This document shows positions 9,463-18,565 of a DNA stretch of 64,000 nt, one piece after another. The notes under the pieces were generated by a model. The model saw only the letters and a program-made list of their open reading frames with translations, had not been told where the DNA came from and searched no databases. The first letter of the stretch is position 1, and every line of letters starts with the position of its first letter. This DNA is from Arion vulgaris (taxonomy: Eukaryota > Mollusca > Gastropoda > Stylommatophora > Arionidae): NCBI GenBank assembly GCA_020796225.1, contig CM036758.1, positions 68,585,274-68,649,273 of the forward strand, given 5' to 3'. The position numbers were made by a program, and so were the translations under genes.

Positions 9463-9544
9463 CTCCACACTTGTTGTTCTCTTCCACCACTTACTTCTTT
9501 ATAGAAGTGGTGGGAGGGGTTGGGGGATGTAGTGATCTTGTGTA

Positions 9545-9910
9545 TACCTCTATATGGAGCGGAGACATGGAGAACACCAAAAAGTTGCAGACATTCATCA
9601 ATAGTTGCCTGCGCACGATACTTCATCTGCGATGGTATGACAGGACCATAAACATGGAGCTGTGGGATAGAGCGAGACACCTCCAAGTGGAACAAGCGAT
9701 AAGGAGCAGAAGGTGGCGATGGATAGGACATACACTGCGGATACCCCTGGACAGCATCAGCAGACAGGCACTCGATTGAACCCCCAGTGTAAGAGAGGTA
9801 AGGGAAGACCCAAGAACACATGGAGACTGGAGTTGGAGATGGAATGCAAGAAAATGGAGATATAGTGGAGAGATCTGGAAAAGATGGCATTGGATAGTAG
9901 GGCTTGAAAA
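9545..9910 (+). mobile_element. LINE-L C-terminal fragment
   Basis: Translation: KLQTFINSCLRTILHLRWYD, then RSRRWRWIGHTLRIPLDSIS, RQALDW, and after shifts GKGRPKNTWRLELEME. LRxxxxxRWYD and RWxGHTLR mark the LINE C-terminal domain. The minus-strand 144-codon frame over the same bases is antisense to it. It is followed by a (GTA)-rich run and SINE-4. Confidence 0.82.
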
Positions 9911-9987
9911 CCCTTGATTGCGGACCTATCCTTCCCTAGGGACACAGGTTGAAGTGGTAGTAGTAGCATTAGCAGTATTAGTAACCG

Positions 9988-10107
9988 TACCGCCCGAGGG
10001 GTTACCGGGGCCCAAATTTGTGGTGTAAAGAATAGAAACACTGTTACCTGCCATGCATGTCGTAAGAGACGACTAAGGAGGTTTGGATGAAATCGGATGC
10101 TCGTGTC
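9988..10107 (+). mobile_element. SINE-4 5' half
   Basis: CGCCCGAGGGGTTACCGGGG, the core CATGTCGTAAGAGACGACTA and AAATCGGATGCTCGTGTCC are present. Sequence then leaves the family consensus at about 10107, so the 3' half is missing. A GTA-rich stretch precedes it, as it does the copy at 10593. Confidence 0.8.
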
Positions 10108-10329
10108 CGCTAGGGAATGCTAACCCGAAAGAAATGCTTGCATGAAATGGATGCACCAGGCTGTAAGGCGCATAACATGGTGCAACGACCTCTCACAATG
10201 AAGAATGGGATAACGGATTCTATGGTCACCAATCTGCCTCGGAGATTTAGCCAGGCAGTAAGAATGTCAGACCTATCATCACGAGGGTGGCTAAAACTTA
10301 CTGCGGGAAGAGGTCGGCACAAACGGGGA
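10108..10329. other. Unassigned stretch before RNH-3
   Basis: About 220 bp. AGGCGCATAACATGGTGCAAC faintly recalls the SINE-5 body (GCGCATAACTGGCACAAC). An 88-codon frame runs across into the LINE RNH-3 tail but has no family match beyond the last residues. Confidence 0.35.
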
Positions 10330-10585
10330 AGCAGAAATCATAGGAATTATATCCTACAAAACTGCCCCAGTATGCAGACTTGAGAAGAAAGAGGTTGCCC
10401 ACTTACACCAGCATCCAAGACAAAATGTACGTCGTGGCTGATAATCTGAGGCAGACGACTGCCTTTATTAGAGAATCGAAATCCCAATCTAGTGAGAACG
10501 CAGAAGAAGAAGTAACCGTAGTGGTAGTAGTAGTGGTAGTAGTAGTGGTAGTACTAGTAGTAGCAGTATTAGTAGTATTATTAGT
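10330..10585 (+). mobile_element. LINE RNH-3 3' end with GAAG/GTA tail
   Basis: ILQNCPSMQT is readable, then shifted SKTKCTSWLII-like residues. Bases follow the copy at 54641-55245 closely up to GTGAGAACGCAGAAGAAGAA. A (GTAGTG/GTA)n run then covers 10515-10585. The terminal AACGCAGAAGAAG resembles the SINE-4 end AACGCAAAGAAGAAG. Confidence 0.7.
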
Positions 10586-10592
10586 TGAAGTA

Positions 10593-10850
10593 CGCCCGAG
10601 TGGTTACCGGAGCCCAAATTTCAGGTGTAAAGAATAGAACCACAGTTACCTGCCACGCATGTCGTAAGAGGCGACTAAGGAGGTTTGGCTGAAATCGGAT
10701 GCATGTGTCCTAAACGTGTAGAAGTCTATTCGTTTAGGGACCTACCAAACCAATGTGCAACGTATATACGTTCTTGGCAAAGATCAAACATATCACAAAG
10801 AGTGATTAAAATTGGTCGTAAAGAACGAACGCAAAGAAGAAGAAGAAGAA
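10593..10850 (+). mobile_element. SINE-4, full length
   Basis: From CGCCCGAGTGGTTACCGGAG through the core (CATGTCGTAAGAGGCGACTA), GAAATCGGATGCATGTGTCC, AACGTATATACGTTCTTGGC and ATCACAAAGAGTGATTAAAA to (AAG)n. The 5' end CGAGTGGTTACCGG resembles the A-box end of tRNA-Ser/Leu (CGAGTGGTTAAGG). No convincing B box was seen. Confidence 0.85.
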
Positions 10851-11317
10851 TTAGTAGTTGTAGTAGTTCTGTAGAGCAGGTGAACACTAACGATATCGAT
10901 GGTGTTTGGTAATAGAAATAATGATAGTTTTGTTGACAGATAATTTGTCCGAATTGTTTTAAGAGAGAGATTACAACAGATACGGGCTTAATACAAAATA
11001 AATATGCCTATGTTGTGTGGTATTTGCGTGTGAGTGTGATATCTGCATGTAAGTGTGGTATATATGTGTGTGTATGTGTGTGTTTTATTATCAACATCTC
11101 ATCGTGTCTAGTGTGAGGGGGGAAAATGTCAGTTATGTTGAGAACATAGCTTGTCCGAGTTCTTAACGACATATTATGACAAGGAGAGGGATTTATTAAA
11201 AACATAAATATGAGTATGACATGTGTGAATATGATGTGTGTGTGTATGTGTGTGTTATTGTCGGTGTGTGTGTGTTTGCGCTTTTGTGCGTGTGTGTTTG
11301 TTCGTTAAAGTTCAGCT
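10851..11317. other. TG-rich stretch, no gene
   Basis: Alternating TG/TGTG runs at about 11030-11075 and 11225-11300, plus some AT-rich DNA. I see no element boundary here. Confidence 0.5.
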
Positions 11318-11379
11318 GTTAATTATGGGAAATGAGTAAGTAAGGTAGCAAGTAAAGGAACCCATTTTCATACCTCGAA

Positions 11380-11541
11380 GTTTGGCTGAAATCGGATGCA
11401 CATGTCCTAAACGTGTAGAAGTCTATGCGTTTATGGGCCTATCAAACCAATGTGCAACGTATACACGTTCTTGGCAAAGATCAAAATATAACATAGAGTG
11501 ATTAAAATTGGTTGTAAAGAACGAACGCAAAGAAGAAAAAG
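11380..11541 (+). mobile_element. 5'-truncated SINE-4 nested in SINE-1
   Basis: Starts in the middle of the SINE-4 consensus (GTTTGGCTGAAATCGGATGC) and ends ACGCAAAGAAGAAAAAG. ATACCTCGAA precedes (11370-11379) and follows (11542-11551). 5' truncation plus TSD is the signature of LINE-machinery insertion. Confidence 0.88.
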
Positions 11542-11551
11542 ATACCTCGAA

Positions 11552-11675
11552 ATGGTGGGTGACATTGATAATAAGGAAAGCATGCCTTCACGCAAAAATC
11601 AATCAGAAGCGGCCTGCCAGGTGTCATAACTACGACTAAATTCATATCGGGTGAACGAAGAAGAAGAAGAAGAAG
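11552..11675 (+). mobile_element. Unknown (GAAG)n-tailed insert at the same target
   Basis: 124 bp with no relative elsewhere in the window. It ends GTGAACGAAGAAGAAGAAG and is followed by a third ATACCTCGAA (11676-11685). The tail type and the TSD say it moved by the same machinery as SINE-4/5. It may be a 5'-truncated end of a further family. Confidence 0.75.
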
Positions 11676-12002
11676 ATACCTCGAAGTATATTGTGTGATA
11701 CAGTGTTGGGCCGGAATTTTTCGTTGACATTCGACACACGATGGGTGATGTGGTCAGCATTGTGCCGGCCACCTTTACTTCCCAGTGCTTCTCCTGGTAC
11801 TCACCATATTGAGGTTGGGTTGACCTGAGAGTAGTTACGGTTGGAAAAATATTCCACTTCCACTGTGGAATTGAACTCAGACCAAACGATTAAGAAGTGA
11901 GTTAATTATGGGAAATTATGGTCAGAAAAATTCACCAATTACTATTTTTTAAATACAGATTCCAGAGCACATCCTGCAGCCATGTCCATGAAACAATAAG
12001 TT

Positions 12003-12204
12003 GCCCGCGTGCCCAGCGTGTTCGTAGAGCGTTGGACTGCGGGTGACAAGTCCTCTGTATGTGCGGGTTCAATTCCACGGACTGGCAGAAAAGCTACAGG
12101 TTCCCCAGATTTTCGGTGTTCGTGGCACCGAACTGAAGGGTTACGATGTCCATGACACTGAGCCGAAGAGCTTTCAGCTCAAGTGCTTCTGGATCGAAAA
12201 TAAA
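12003..12204 (+). mobile_element. SINE-2 with 13-bp TSD
   Basis: tRNA-derived head: A box TAGAGCGTTGG, B box GGTTCAATTCC. The body has GGTGTTCGTGGCACCGAAC and ends GTGCTTCTGGATCGAAAA. GAAACAATAAGTT lies at 11990-12002 and 12205-12217. Other copies: 14587, 40786, 43184, 51072, 55926. Confidence 0.92.
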
Positions 12205-12309
12205 GAAACAATAAGTTCCTAATGGCCCTAAACTTATTGGTTTAAGGAACTTATTGTTTGATTCTACATGTTGCGTGCTGTGTGAGACGTGAAACACTTC
12301 TCTTGTATT

Positions 12310-12980
12310 CTTTGCTTGATAAAGGCCTTTGGTCGAAACGTTGCTGTGTATTGTTATTTTTTTAAAACTATCATGTACTTTATTTGTATGTGTTTCACCA
12401 TTGCTACATAATTTTACTGCAGTCATTGCTACATAATTTTACTGCAGTCATTGCTACATAATTTTACTGCAGTCATTGCTACATAATTTTACTGCAGTCA
12501 TTGCTACATAATTTTACTACAGTCATTGCTACTTAGTTTTACTGCAGTCATTGCTACATAATTTTACTGCAGTCATTGCTACTTAGTTTTACTGCAGTCA
12601 TTGCTACTTAGTTTTACTGCAGTCATTGCTACATAGTTTTACTGTAGTCATTGCTACATAATTTTACTGCAGTCATTGCTACATAGTTTTACTGCAGTCA
12701 TTGCTACTTAGTTTTACTGTAGTCATTGCTACTTAGTTTTACTGTAGTCATTGCTACATAATTTTACTGCAGTCATTGCTACATAGTTTTACTGTAGTCA
12801 TTGCTACATAATTTTACTGCAGTCATTGCTACATAATTTTACTGCAGTCATTGCTACTTAGTTTTACTGTAGTCATTGCTACATAATTTTACTGCAGTCA
12901 TTGCTACATAGTTTTACTGCAATCATTGCTACTTAGTTTTACTGTAGTCATTGCTACATAATTTTACTGTAGTCTTTCCT
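12310..12980 (+). repeat. Rep-M with internal 25-bp array
   Basis: Starts CTTGATAAAGGCCTTTGGTC, GAAACGTTGCTGTG, then TGTGTTTCACC, and ends TACTGTAGTCTTTCCTTATA. Between 12399 and 12973 the segment CATTGCTACATAATTTTACT-GCAGT is repeated about 23 times with an exact 25-bp step (12424, 12449, 12474). Variants ACATAA, ACTTAG and ACATAG are interspersed. The unexpanded copy is at 5085-5225. Confidence 0.9.
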
Positions 12981-13345
12981 TATATCAAATACGATAGTAA
13001 AATAAGACATTTTAAAACAAACAAAGAGTGCGTCATTGAAGGGCATCATAAAATGACGAAAATGGAGGTAGATTGAGCCAGGCCCTTGCATTATATTTTC
13101 TTAGTATGATGTAAGTCTTCGAAATGCGGCCCCATAAATCTTTTTTCTTTAAAATAACCTTCAATTGTAATTCTGATTTTGCTGCTTATGTCGCCCCCAT
13201 TACGGTGCCGCCTGATGCGGCTGCCTCTCTGTATCATAGCACGGCACGGCTTGGATTGAGCATGTTTGTCGTATGTCAGCAGGGGTTTAGTTAGGACAGC
13301 TCTCCGATGGACATCGGATGGGAAAAGAGAGGCGTTCAAATAAAA
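12981..13345. other. Unassigned; possible DNA-element debris
   Basis: GCGGCCCCATAAATC and CGCCTGATGCGGCTGCC stretches recall the GGGC-rich ends of hAT-type elements. I find neither inverted ends nor a TSD, so this stays unassigned. A minus-strand frame of 85 codons here has no recognisable domain. Confidence 0.3.
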
Positions 13346-13394
13346 CATGGAGAAGAACGGTGGAAAGAGAGTTGAAAGATTCTGGCCTGCCTCT

Positions 13395-13745
13395 AGGCAC
13401 AGCCAACTCTAGATAACTAGGCCAGACAACTGACCGGGGAATTCCTGACCTAGATCAGAGAAGGGCTGGAAATTATATGTTTGATAGAAAAGCTTTTTGC
13501 AAGCTCTTTTGCAATTTTACTCAATTCTGTGAGTCTATGGTTATTTATTGGTGAAAAATATTTATAATATTGATATTCCTTATTGTTAAACTTAACTTGT
13601 TACATAATATAACTTCGATTTAGCATTTTGTGTTGATTTTAAAATGAATTCGTCTATATACAACAATACTGGAATGTGAGGTCACGTGGTGTAGTTGTGG
13701 TCTGATTTCCCATAATTCTTACACGAGTCCGAAGGTCCATAAGTT
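13395..13745 (+). repeat. Rep-N copy 1
   Basis: Shares GAGTCTATGGTTATTTATTG, TTGATATTCCTTATTG and GTCTATATACAACA with copies at 49745-50025 (plus) and 62530-62835 (minus). Left edge CTAGGCACAGCCAACTCTAG and right edge TAGTTGGCTCTGCCTATGAT are imperfect inverted repeats. A MITE is therefore possible, though the other copies do not show clear inverted ends. Confidence 0.6.
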
Positions 13746-13764
13746 TATAGTTGGCTCTGCCTAT

Positions 13765-14118
13765 GATACCTTTATAGAAATGCGAAGAACGGTGGAAAGA
13801 TAGTTGAAGATGTGGCCTGCCTCTAGATACCCTTTATAGAAATGCGACAGAACGGTGGAAAGATAGTTGAAAGAGTGTGGCCTGCCTCTAGAATACCCTT
13901 TATAGAAATGCGACAGAACGGTGGAAAGAGAGTTGAAAGAGTGTGGCCTGCCTCTAGGATAACCTTTATAGAAATGCGACAGAACGGTGGAAAGAGAGTT
14001 GAAAGATTGTTGCTGTCTCTAGGATACCCTTTATAGAAATGCGACAGAACGGTGGAAAGAGAGTTAAAAGAGTGTGGCCTGCCTCTAGAATACCCTTTAT
14101 AGAAATGCGACAGAACGA
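13765..14118. repeat. 66-bp array beside Rep-N
   Basis: The unit includes CCTTTATAGAAATGCGACAG, AACGGTGGAAAGAGAGTTG and GTGTGGCCTGCCTCTAG, about 66 bp, five to six copies. A lone copy of AACGGTGGAAAGAGAGTTG lies on the other side of Rep-N (13350). The 22-codon period creates a false open frame with MRQNGGK repeats. Confidence 0.92.
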
Positions 14119-14574
14119 AAACAATAGAAACCTTTGGGAAGACTGTGTGTCAAACGAGATATGAAGAAATATAGATAGATAAGAAAATTAGTTTTAAATT
14201 ATTCCTCTTTCTTGAGGACATCTTTTTGTGCTTATCTCCTACTATATTAAACTTTTCTATCCTTCGAGTTAGACCACAATCTGATCTAGAAAAAGGGGCT
14301 GAAGTCAGGCAACCTTTACAAAAGCTGAGCTATAGCAATCAGAGTTGCCACGCACTAACGCATAAAAGTTTATTAGAAAGCCATCAATTCTACTCGTAAT
14401 ATAAAACGTCTATCAAATTATGACAAAATTGTCATTCTTCGCATCAGAACAGAACACAATCGACTCTGTAGCTACTTGTATATCAAATTAAAGACTAACA
14501 AGTTAGCCATGTGCACACATGTGGTCCGGTCCGGATTCAAACCCACACCTTTTAGAACGACAGACATTCGACTT
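14119..14574. other. No gene seen
   Basis: About 450 bp without an element match. ATTGTCATTCTTCGCATCAG... through AAAGACTAACAAGTTAGCCA (14430-14510) faintly resembles the LINE RNH-2 region before its zinc-knuckle (TTGGCAATTCAGCCATGTG). Confidence 0.35.
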
Positions 14575-14586
14575 AACCATTTCGCC

Positions 14587-14791
14587 CCTTTTTTTTCCGA
14601 TCCAGAAGCACTTGAGCTGAAAACTCTTCGGCTAGGTGTCATGGACATTGTAACCCTTCGGCTCGGTGACACGAACACTGTAAATCTGGGGAACCTGTAG
14701 CTTTTCTGCCAGTCCGCGGAGTTGAACCCGCACTTACGGAGGACTAGTCACCCGTAGTCCAACGCGCTACGAACACGCTGGTCACGCGGGC
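14587..14791 (-). mobile_element. SINE-2 with 12-bp TSD
   Basis: Inverted copy: GATCCAGAAGCACTTGAGC at the 3' end, GGAGTTGAACCCGC (B-box complement) and CCAACGCGCTACGAACACG (A-box complement). AACCATTTCGCC at 14575-14586 and 14792-14803. Confidence 0.92.
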
Positions 14792-14803
14792 AACCATTTC
14801 GCC

Positions 14804-15200
14804 ATAAAGACCCCATAATCGCATTTCTAATCATCAGTTCAACAGCACTAGAACTCATGAAAAAAAAAATTAATTAAAATACAAAAGTAACAAACGTAAG
14901 ATGATAAAAAATAAAATAGGTTAAAATATTAATTTGTTGTTGACCTGTGCGTTAACATCAGATTTCATAGACAATATTGATTGAAGTAACAAAAGTTGGC
15001 TGGTCGAGATATTAGCAATTCAAACTTAAGGTCAATGAAAACTGTCCGTCAAAGATTGAAAACAGATACACGTGTTTGGACACACAGTAATTTGTTGTTG
15101 CTTATGTTTATTTGTTTGTTTGTTTGTTTGTTTGTTTGCCTTTCGTGAAATAAGAAAAACATATTTTAATGCTACAAATATTGAGCCTATAAATATATAA
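14804..15200. other. AT-rich stretch with (TTTG)n
   Basis: No gene. A (TTTG)7-like microsatellite runs at about 15107-15138. The rest is AT-rich and unassigned. Confidence 0.5.
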
Positions 15201-15202
15201 TG

Positions 15203-15735
15203 ACAGAGTTACCAACATAAGAAAGAAAGTTGGCACAGAACCTTGCTTGAATTACATTGAGAAACAAAGTCACCAACATCAGCATAAGAAGAAAGTTGAC
15301 ACAGAACCTTGCTTGAATTACATTGAGAAACAAAGTCACCAACATCAGCATAAGAAAGAAAGTTCGCACAGAACGTTGCTTGAATTACATTGAGAAACAA
15401 AGTCACCAACATCAGCATAAGAAGAAAGTTGGCACAGAACTTGCTTGAATTACATTGAGAAACAAAGAATGAAGTGGTTTGGCCACTTAATAAGAATGCA
15501 TCCAAACTCCACAGTATACATAATCTTCTACAACAGAACATCAGGGAAGAAGGTGAGAGGAAGACCACGAAAAGATGGTTAGATGACATAGCAGAATCCT
15601 ATCAAAGAGCAAAAATAACAATCACACAAGCCACCAGAACAGCGCAAAACAAAAAACAGAAAACCACGACACTGGGCAACAACACACTAGGCAACAACCC
15701 GTAGTAGTGTGACGACAAAAGAAGAGAAGAAGAAA
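15203..15735 (+). mobile_element. LINE-C fragment with an in-frame 66-bp array
   Basis: The end reads NYIEKQRMKWFGHLIRMHPN in translation, then VRGRPRKDGW and a (GAAG)-like end near 15720. The part before WFGH is repeated: units begin GAAAGTTGGCACAGAACC at 15225, 15291, 15358 and 15424, a step of 66-67 bp. Each codes for a VGTEPCLNYIEKQ-like segment. In other LINE-C copies (3473, 60700) this segment is single. The related fragment at 51520-51910 shares HPNSTVY and FYNR. Confidence 0.82.
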
Positions 15736-15987
15736 TATAGGAATATCGTGGTATATCCTTTTACAGGACGTAGCCATCAACCACACTAAACGTGTCGTTT
15801 ATTTTATGGGCATCACTTATATGTTAAGTAGTTTGTCATTGCTTTCTGAACGTTGAGGTCTATTTTTACCATTCGTAAAAATCCAAGAGAACTAATTTCC
15901 TTCCAAACCTGCCCGCCGCGGAGTTTCAACTAGGTACTCTTGAATTGAGATAGAGTTCACTACCGTTTAACTTACAGACGCTGACAG
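15730..15987 (-). mobile_element. SINE-6 copy
   Basis: Read on the minus strand it begins with the tRNA-like head and ends with ...GGTATGCCACG-type sequence. Visible on the plus strand: CAGGACGTAGCCATCAACCA, ATTGCTTTCTGAACG, CGCGGAGTTTCAAC and TTAACTTACAGACGC. Orientation was set from the better copies at 45303 and 59149. Confidence 0.75.
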
Positions 15988-16034
15988 ATATGGATGTAAA
16001 TATATATCTAGATATAATGGGAAGGTATGGGGGT

Positions 16035-16810
16035 TACAAACTGACAATCAGGTAATCATTTTAACAATAGAGGAACAGCTACAGCAACACACTAACAAAC
16101 TCCAGTTAACATGTAATGAATATAATATGAGAATAAACATCGACAAAACCGAAGTAATGACATTCGCTAGAGAAGAAAACGCTACCAATATCTTCATCGA
16201 GAAACGCCCATTAAATCAAGTCAAAGACTTTGACATTCCTAGGGAGCATTATTTAAGCAAATGGTATAATAACTAATGAAATCCAACATAGATGCAATAA
16301 AGCAAATCAAATAATAGGAGAAATGACACCAATTTTAAAATGCAAACATGTCACCATGAACACTAAAAGAGCATTGTTCAACACAATATTTATCAAAAAA
16401 TTATGCTATCAGCGCCAAACCTGGACGCTGACATCGAACGATAGAAGAAAACTAGTCACGACAGAGATGAAGTGTCTACGCAGAATGCTGGGAGTATTAA
16501 GAAGAGACCGGTTTAGAAATAAAGACATCAGGAAAAAAGTAGGTACAACATTAGTACTGAACAAAACAACACATTAAATGGTTCAGCCACACAAGCAGAT
16601 TACCAAGAGACAGTGCGTCTCCGTCTCACGCAGCAGTGTTACTCCGATATAATGGATACAAACTAAAAGACCATCCACACAAAATGCGGATCTCGGAGAT
16701 AGCAGAGACAACGAAATGCTCTGCCTAAGAAGCGTACACAAATGCCCGTTATGGACATTGTGTCTTATCCTGGTACCGTTAGACAAAACAGGATTAGATA
16801 CAAGAAAGAA
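16035..16810 (+). mobile_element. LINE-C fragment: RT thumb plus C-terminal domain
   Basis: Longest LINE-C copy. It begins inside the RT just after the catalytic aspartates (DNQVIILTIEEQLQQHTNKL), then CNEYNMRINIDKTEVMTFAR, the conserved palm/thumb strand with N-x-x-K-T-E. After frameshifts near 16235 come KCKHVTMNTKRALFNTIF, QRQTWTLTSNDRRKLV and MKCLRRMLGVLRRDRFRN, and debris continues to 16810. The RT catalytic core upstream is absent. An inverted 3' terminus of the family follows at 16912-16975. Confidence 0.85.
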
Positions 16811-16911
16811 TAACTACAAGTTGGGATATGGCAAAGAATGTTGTATGATTTGGGGAAATGTTTAAATATTTGTCTATTTGACACACTCTTCTGTCTCTTC
16901 TCAACCGACAC

Positions 16912-16975
16912 AGGCCTTTCTTTTCTGCAATACTGTTTTGCTTCACATCATTATGATAAGAAGAGATGTCTACAT
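16912..16975 (-). mobile_element. LINE-C 3' terminus
   Basis: TACTGTTTTGCTTCACATCA-TTATGATAAGAAGAGATGTC is the reverse of the LINE-C 3' end (compare 27578-27625 and 47147-47180). Too short to code. Confidence 0.6.
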
Positions 16976-17009
16976 TTCCCAGCTAAGAACTACAAGAACT
17001 TGGATCCTC

Positions 17010-17150
17010 GGAAATAGGTTAATTCTTATTTCATTGTTTGTTGGCCTACACGCTCTGATATAACCTGAAAGAAGTTCGTCCTTAGGTTGAAAGAAGCGTG
17101 CCTCTGCTTAAATAGGTTGTTATCCCCTAGAGAACAAACAAACTAGATCA
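17010..17150. repeat. Rep-Q copy 1
   Basis: Contains GGCCTACACGCTCTGATATA, GGTTGAAAGAAGCGTGCCTC and a right end GAACAAACAAAC. The left end TTGTTTGTTGG is its inverse. A second copy is at 26995-27135. A short inverted-repeat element is possible; class unknown. Confidence 0.6.
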
Positions 17151-17420
17151 TCCTGATGCAGTCCCAGACCTCGATGGACAGGTCATGTAGTTCGCATGCC
17201 AGACCATCAACTGTCGCATTAGGCTCGTCAATCATCTACGCGCCTATAGACCTACTCATCCCAAGTAAGGTGACCTTATAAAAGGTTGGCCGCCTAAGAA
17301 CTACACGATCCTGACACAGTCACAGACCCCGATGGATAGGTGATGTAGTTCGCATGTAAGTCATTCGACTGTCGCATTAGACTGATCAATCATCAACGCA
17401 CATGTAGACAGACTAATCAC
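17151..17420 (+). mobile_element. LINE C-terminal segment, duplicated in tandem
   Basis: Two direct copies (about 17151-17285 and 17300-17420) share GATGGACAGGTCATGTAGTT-like, ACTGTCGCATTAG and TCAATCATC blocks. With one shift the first reads RWTGHVVRMPDHQLSH, the typical LINE RWxGHVxRM motif. Both are heavily mutated. Confidence 0.6.
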
Positions 17421-17433
17421 AAGTAAAGTGCTT

Positions 17434-17675
17434 CTTCTTATTCTTTGCGTTCGTTCTTTACGACCAATTTTAATAAATTTTTGTGATATGTTTTATCTTT
17501 GCCAAGAACGTATATACGTTGCACATTGGTTTGGTAGGCCCCTAAATGCATATACTTCTACACATGCATCCGATTTCAGCCAAACCTCATTAGACGCCTC
17601 TTACGACATGCGTGGCAGGTAACAGTGGTTCTATTCTTTACATCCCAAATTTGGGCCCCGGTAACCACTCGGGCG
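17434..17675 (-). mobile_element. SINE-4 with 13-bp TSD
   Basis: Inverted full-length copy from CTTCTTATTCTTTGCGTTCG to CGGTAACCACTCGGGCG. AAGTAAAGTGCTT stands at 17421-17433 and 17676-17688. Confidence 0.9.
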
Positions 17676-17794
17676 AAGTAAAGTGCTTTTATTTATTGAA
17701 TAAACAAAGTTTCCTTTATCGCCTTTGATGGACGAATCACAACACAACAACAACGATCGAGCTAGAAGACTACTTTATTACCAACTCTTTGAGG

Positions 17795-18260
17795 TTTGAA
17801 CTTGATATAGCAATTACATTGTTCTATGTTTGAACTTGATATAGCAATTACATTGTTCTATGTTTGAACTTGATATAGCAATTACATTGTTCTATGTTTG
17901 AACTTGATATAGCAATTACATTGTTCTATGTTTGAACTTGATATAGCAATTACATTGTTCTATGTTTGAACTTGATATAGCAATTACATTGTTCTATGTT
18001 TGAACTTGATATAGCAATTACATTGTTCTATGTTTGAACTTGATATAGCAATTACATTGTTCTATGTTTGAACTTGATATAGCAATTACATTGTTCTATG
18101 TTTGAACTTGATATAGCAATTACATTGTTCTATGTTTGAACTTGATATAGCAATTACATTGTTCTATGTTTGAAATGTCGCTGTATCGTATTTTTGTACT
18201 TTGTAAAACTATATTATTTTGTTTCTACGTGTTTCTCATTTGTTGTGACTAACAATGATT
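17795..18260 (+). repeat. Rep-M with 34-bp array, 11 copies
   Basis: Eleven near-identical 34-bp units (TTTGAACTTGATATAGCAAT-TACATTGTTCTATG) fill 17795-18168, exactly 11 x 34 bp. Immediately after, TTTGAAATGTCGCTGTATCG, TTTTTGTACTTTGTAAAACT and TTTCTACGTGTTTC follow the Rep-M consensus. The unit's ACTTGATA and TTTGAA ends align to Rep-M's CTTGATA and GTCGAAA, so a different Rep-M segment expanded here. Confidence 0.85.
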
Positions 18261-18389
18261 AAACTGTTATATTTTGTACTTTAAAAGAGCAGTACATTGG
18301 ATTTCAACGTAAACCGATATTCCTATTTACCCCACTCACTCACTTTCATCTTAACTATATTTTTCCGTTTATATGGTCTTGTCGTATTT

Positions 18390-18562
18390 TACAGACTGGG
18401 CATAACTTCGTGCACCGAATACATTAAAAGACAACAAATGCAGTGATTTAGACATTTAATGAGAATGGAAAAAACCAACAACAGCATACAATAAAAGAGA
18501 TTAGGTACTAGAGCTAAGGGAAGATCAAGAAAAAGATGGAGAGACAATATCAAGACCACACT
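18390..18562 (+). mobile_element. LINE-C fragment (ITAYNKRD subfamily)
   Basis: Matches the minus-strand copy at 3410-3640: AAAAGACAACAAATGCAGTG (RQQMQ), TTTAATGAGAATGGA, then AYNKRD and LELREDQEKDG in translation. Frame broken by stops. Confidence 0.75.
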
Positions 18563-18565
18563 AAA

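Larger units (their letters stand above)
11334..11900 (-). mobile_element. SINE-1 with 16-bp TSD, carrying two nested insertions
   Basis: The element is flanked by GTTAATTATGGGAAAT at 11318-11333 and 11901-11916. Its 3' end complement (AAAGGAACCCATTTTCATACC) is separated from its body (GTGATACAGTGTTGGGCC onward) by two (GAAG)-tailed inserts at 11380-11541 and 11552-11675. Each is bordered by ATACCTCGAA. Confidence 0.88.

Noticed and set aside
9456..9890. 144-codon minus-strand frame
   Set aside because: Antisense of a LINE-L C-terminal domain whose plus-strand motifs (LRWYD, RWRWIGHTLR) are conserved.
12310..12345. Active hammerhead ribozyme
   Set aside because: Two invariant core positions are changed and no stem I was found; kept only as a low-level lead on the class of Rep-M.
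13842..14036. Repeat protein frame with MRQNGGKRVERV units
   Set aside because: 66-bp tandem array beside Rep-N; no start context or second coding copy.
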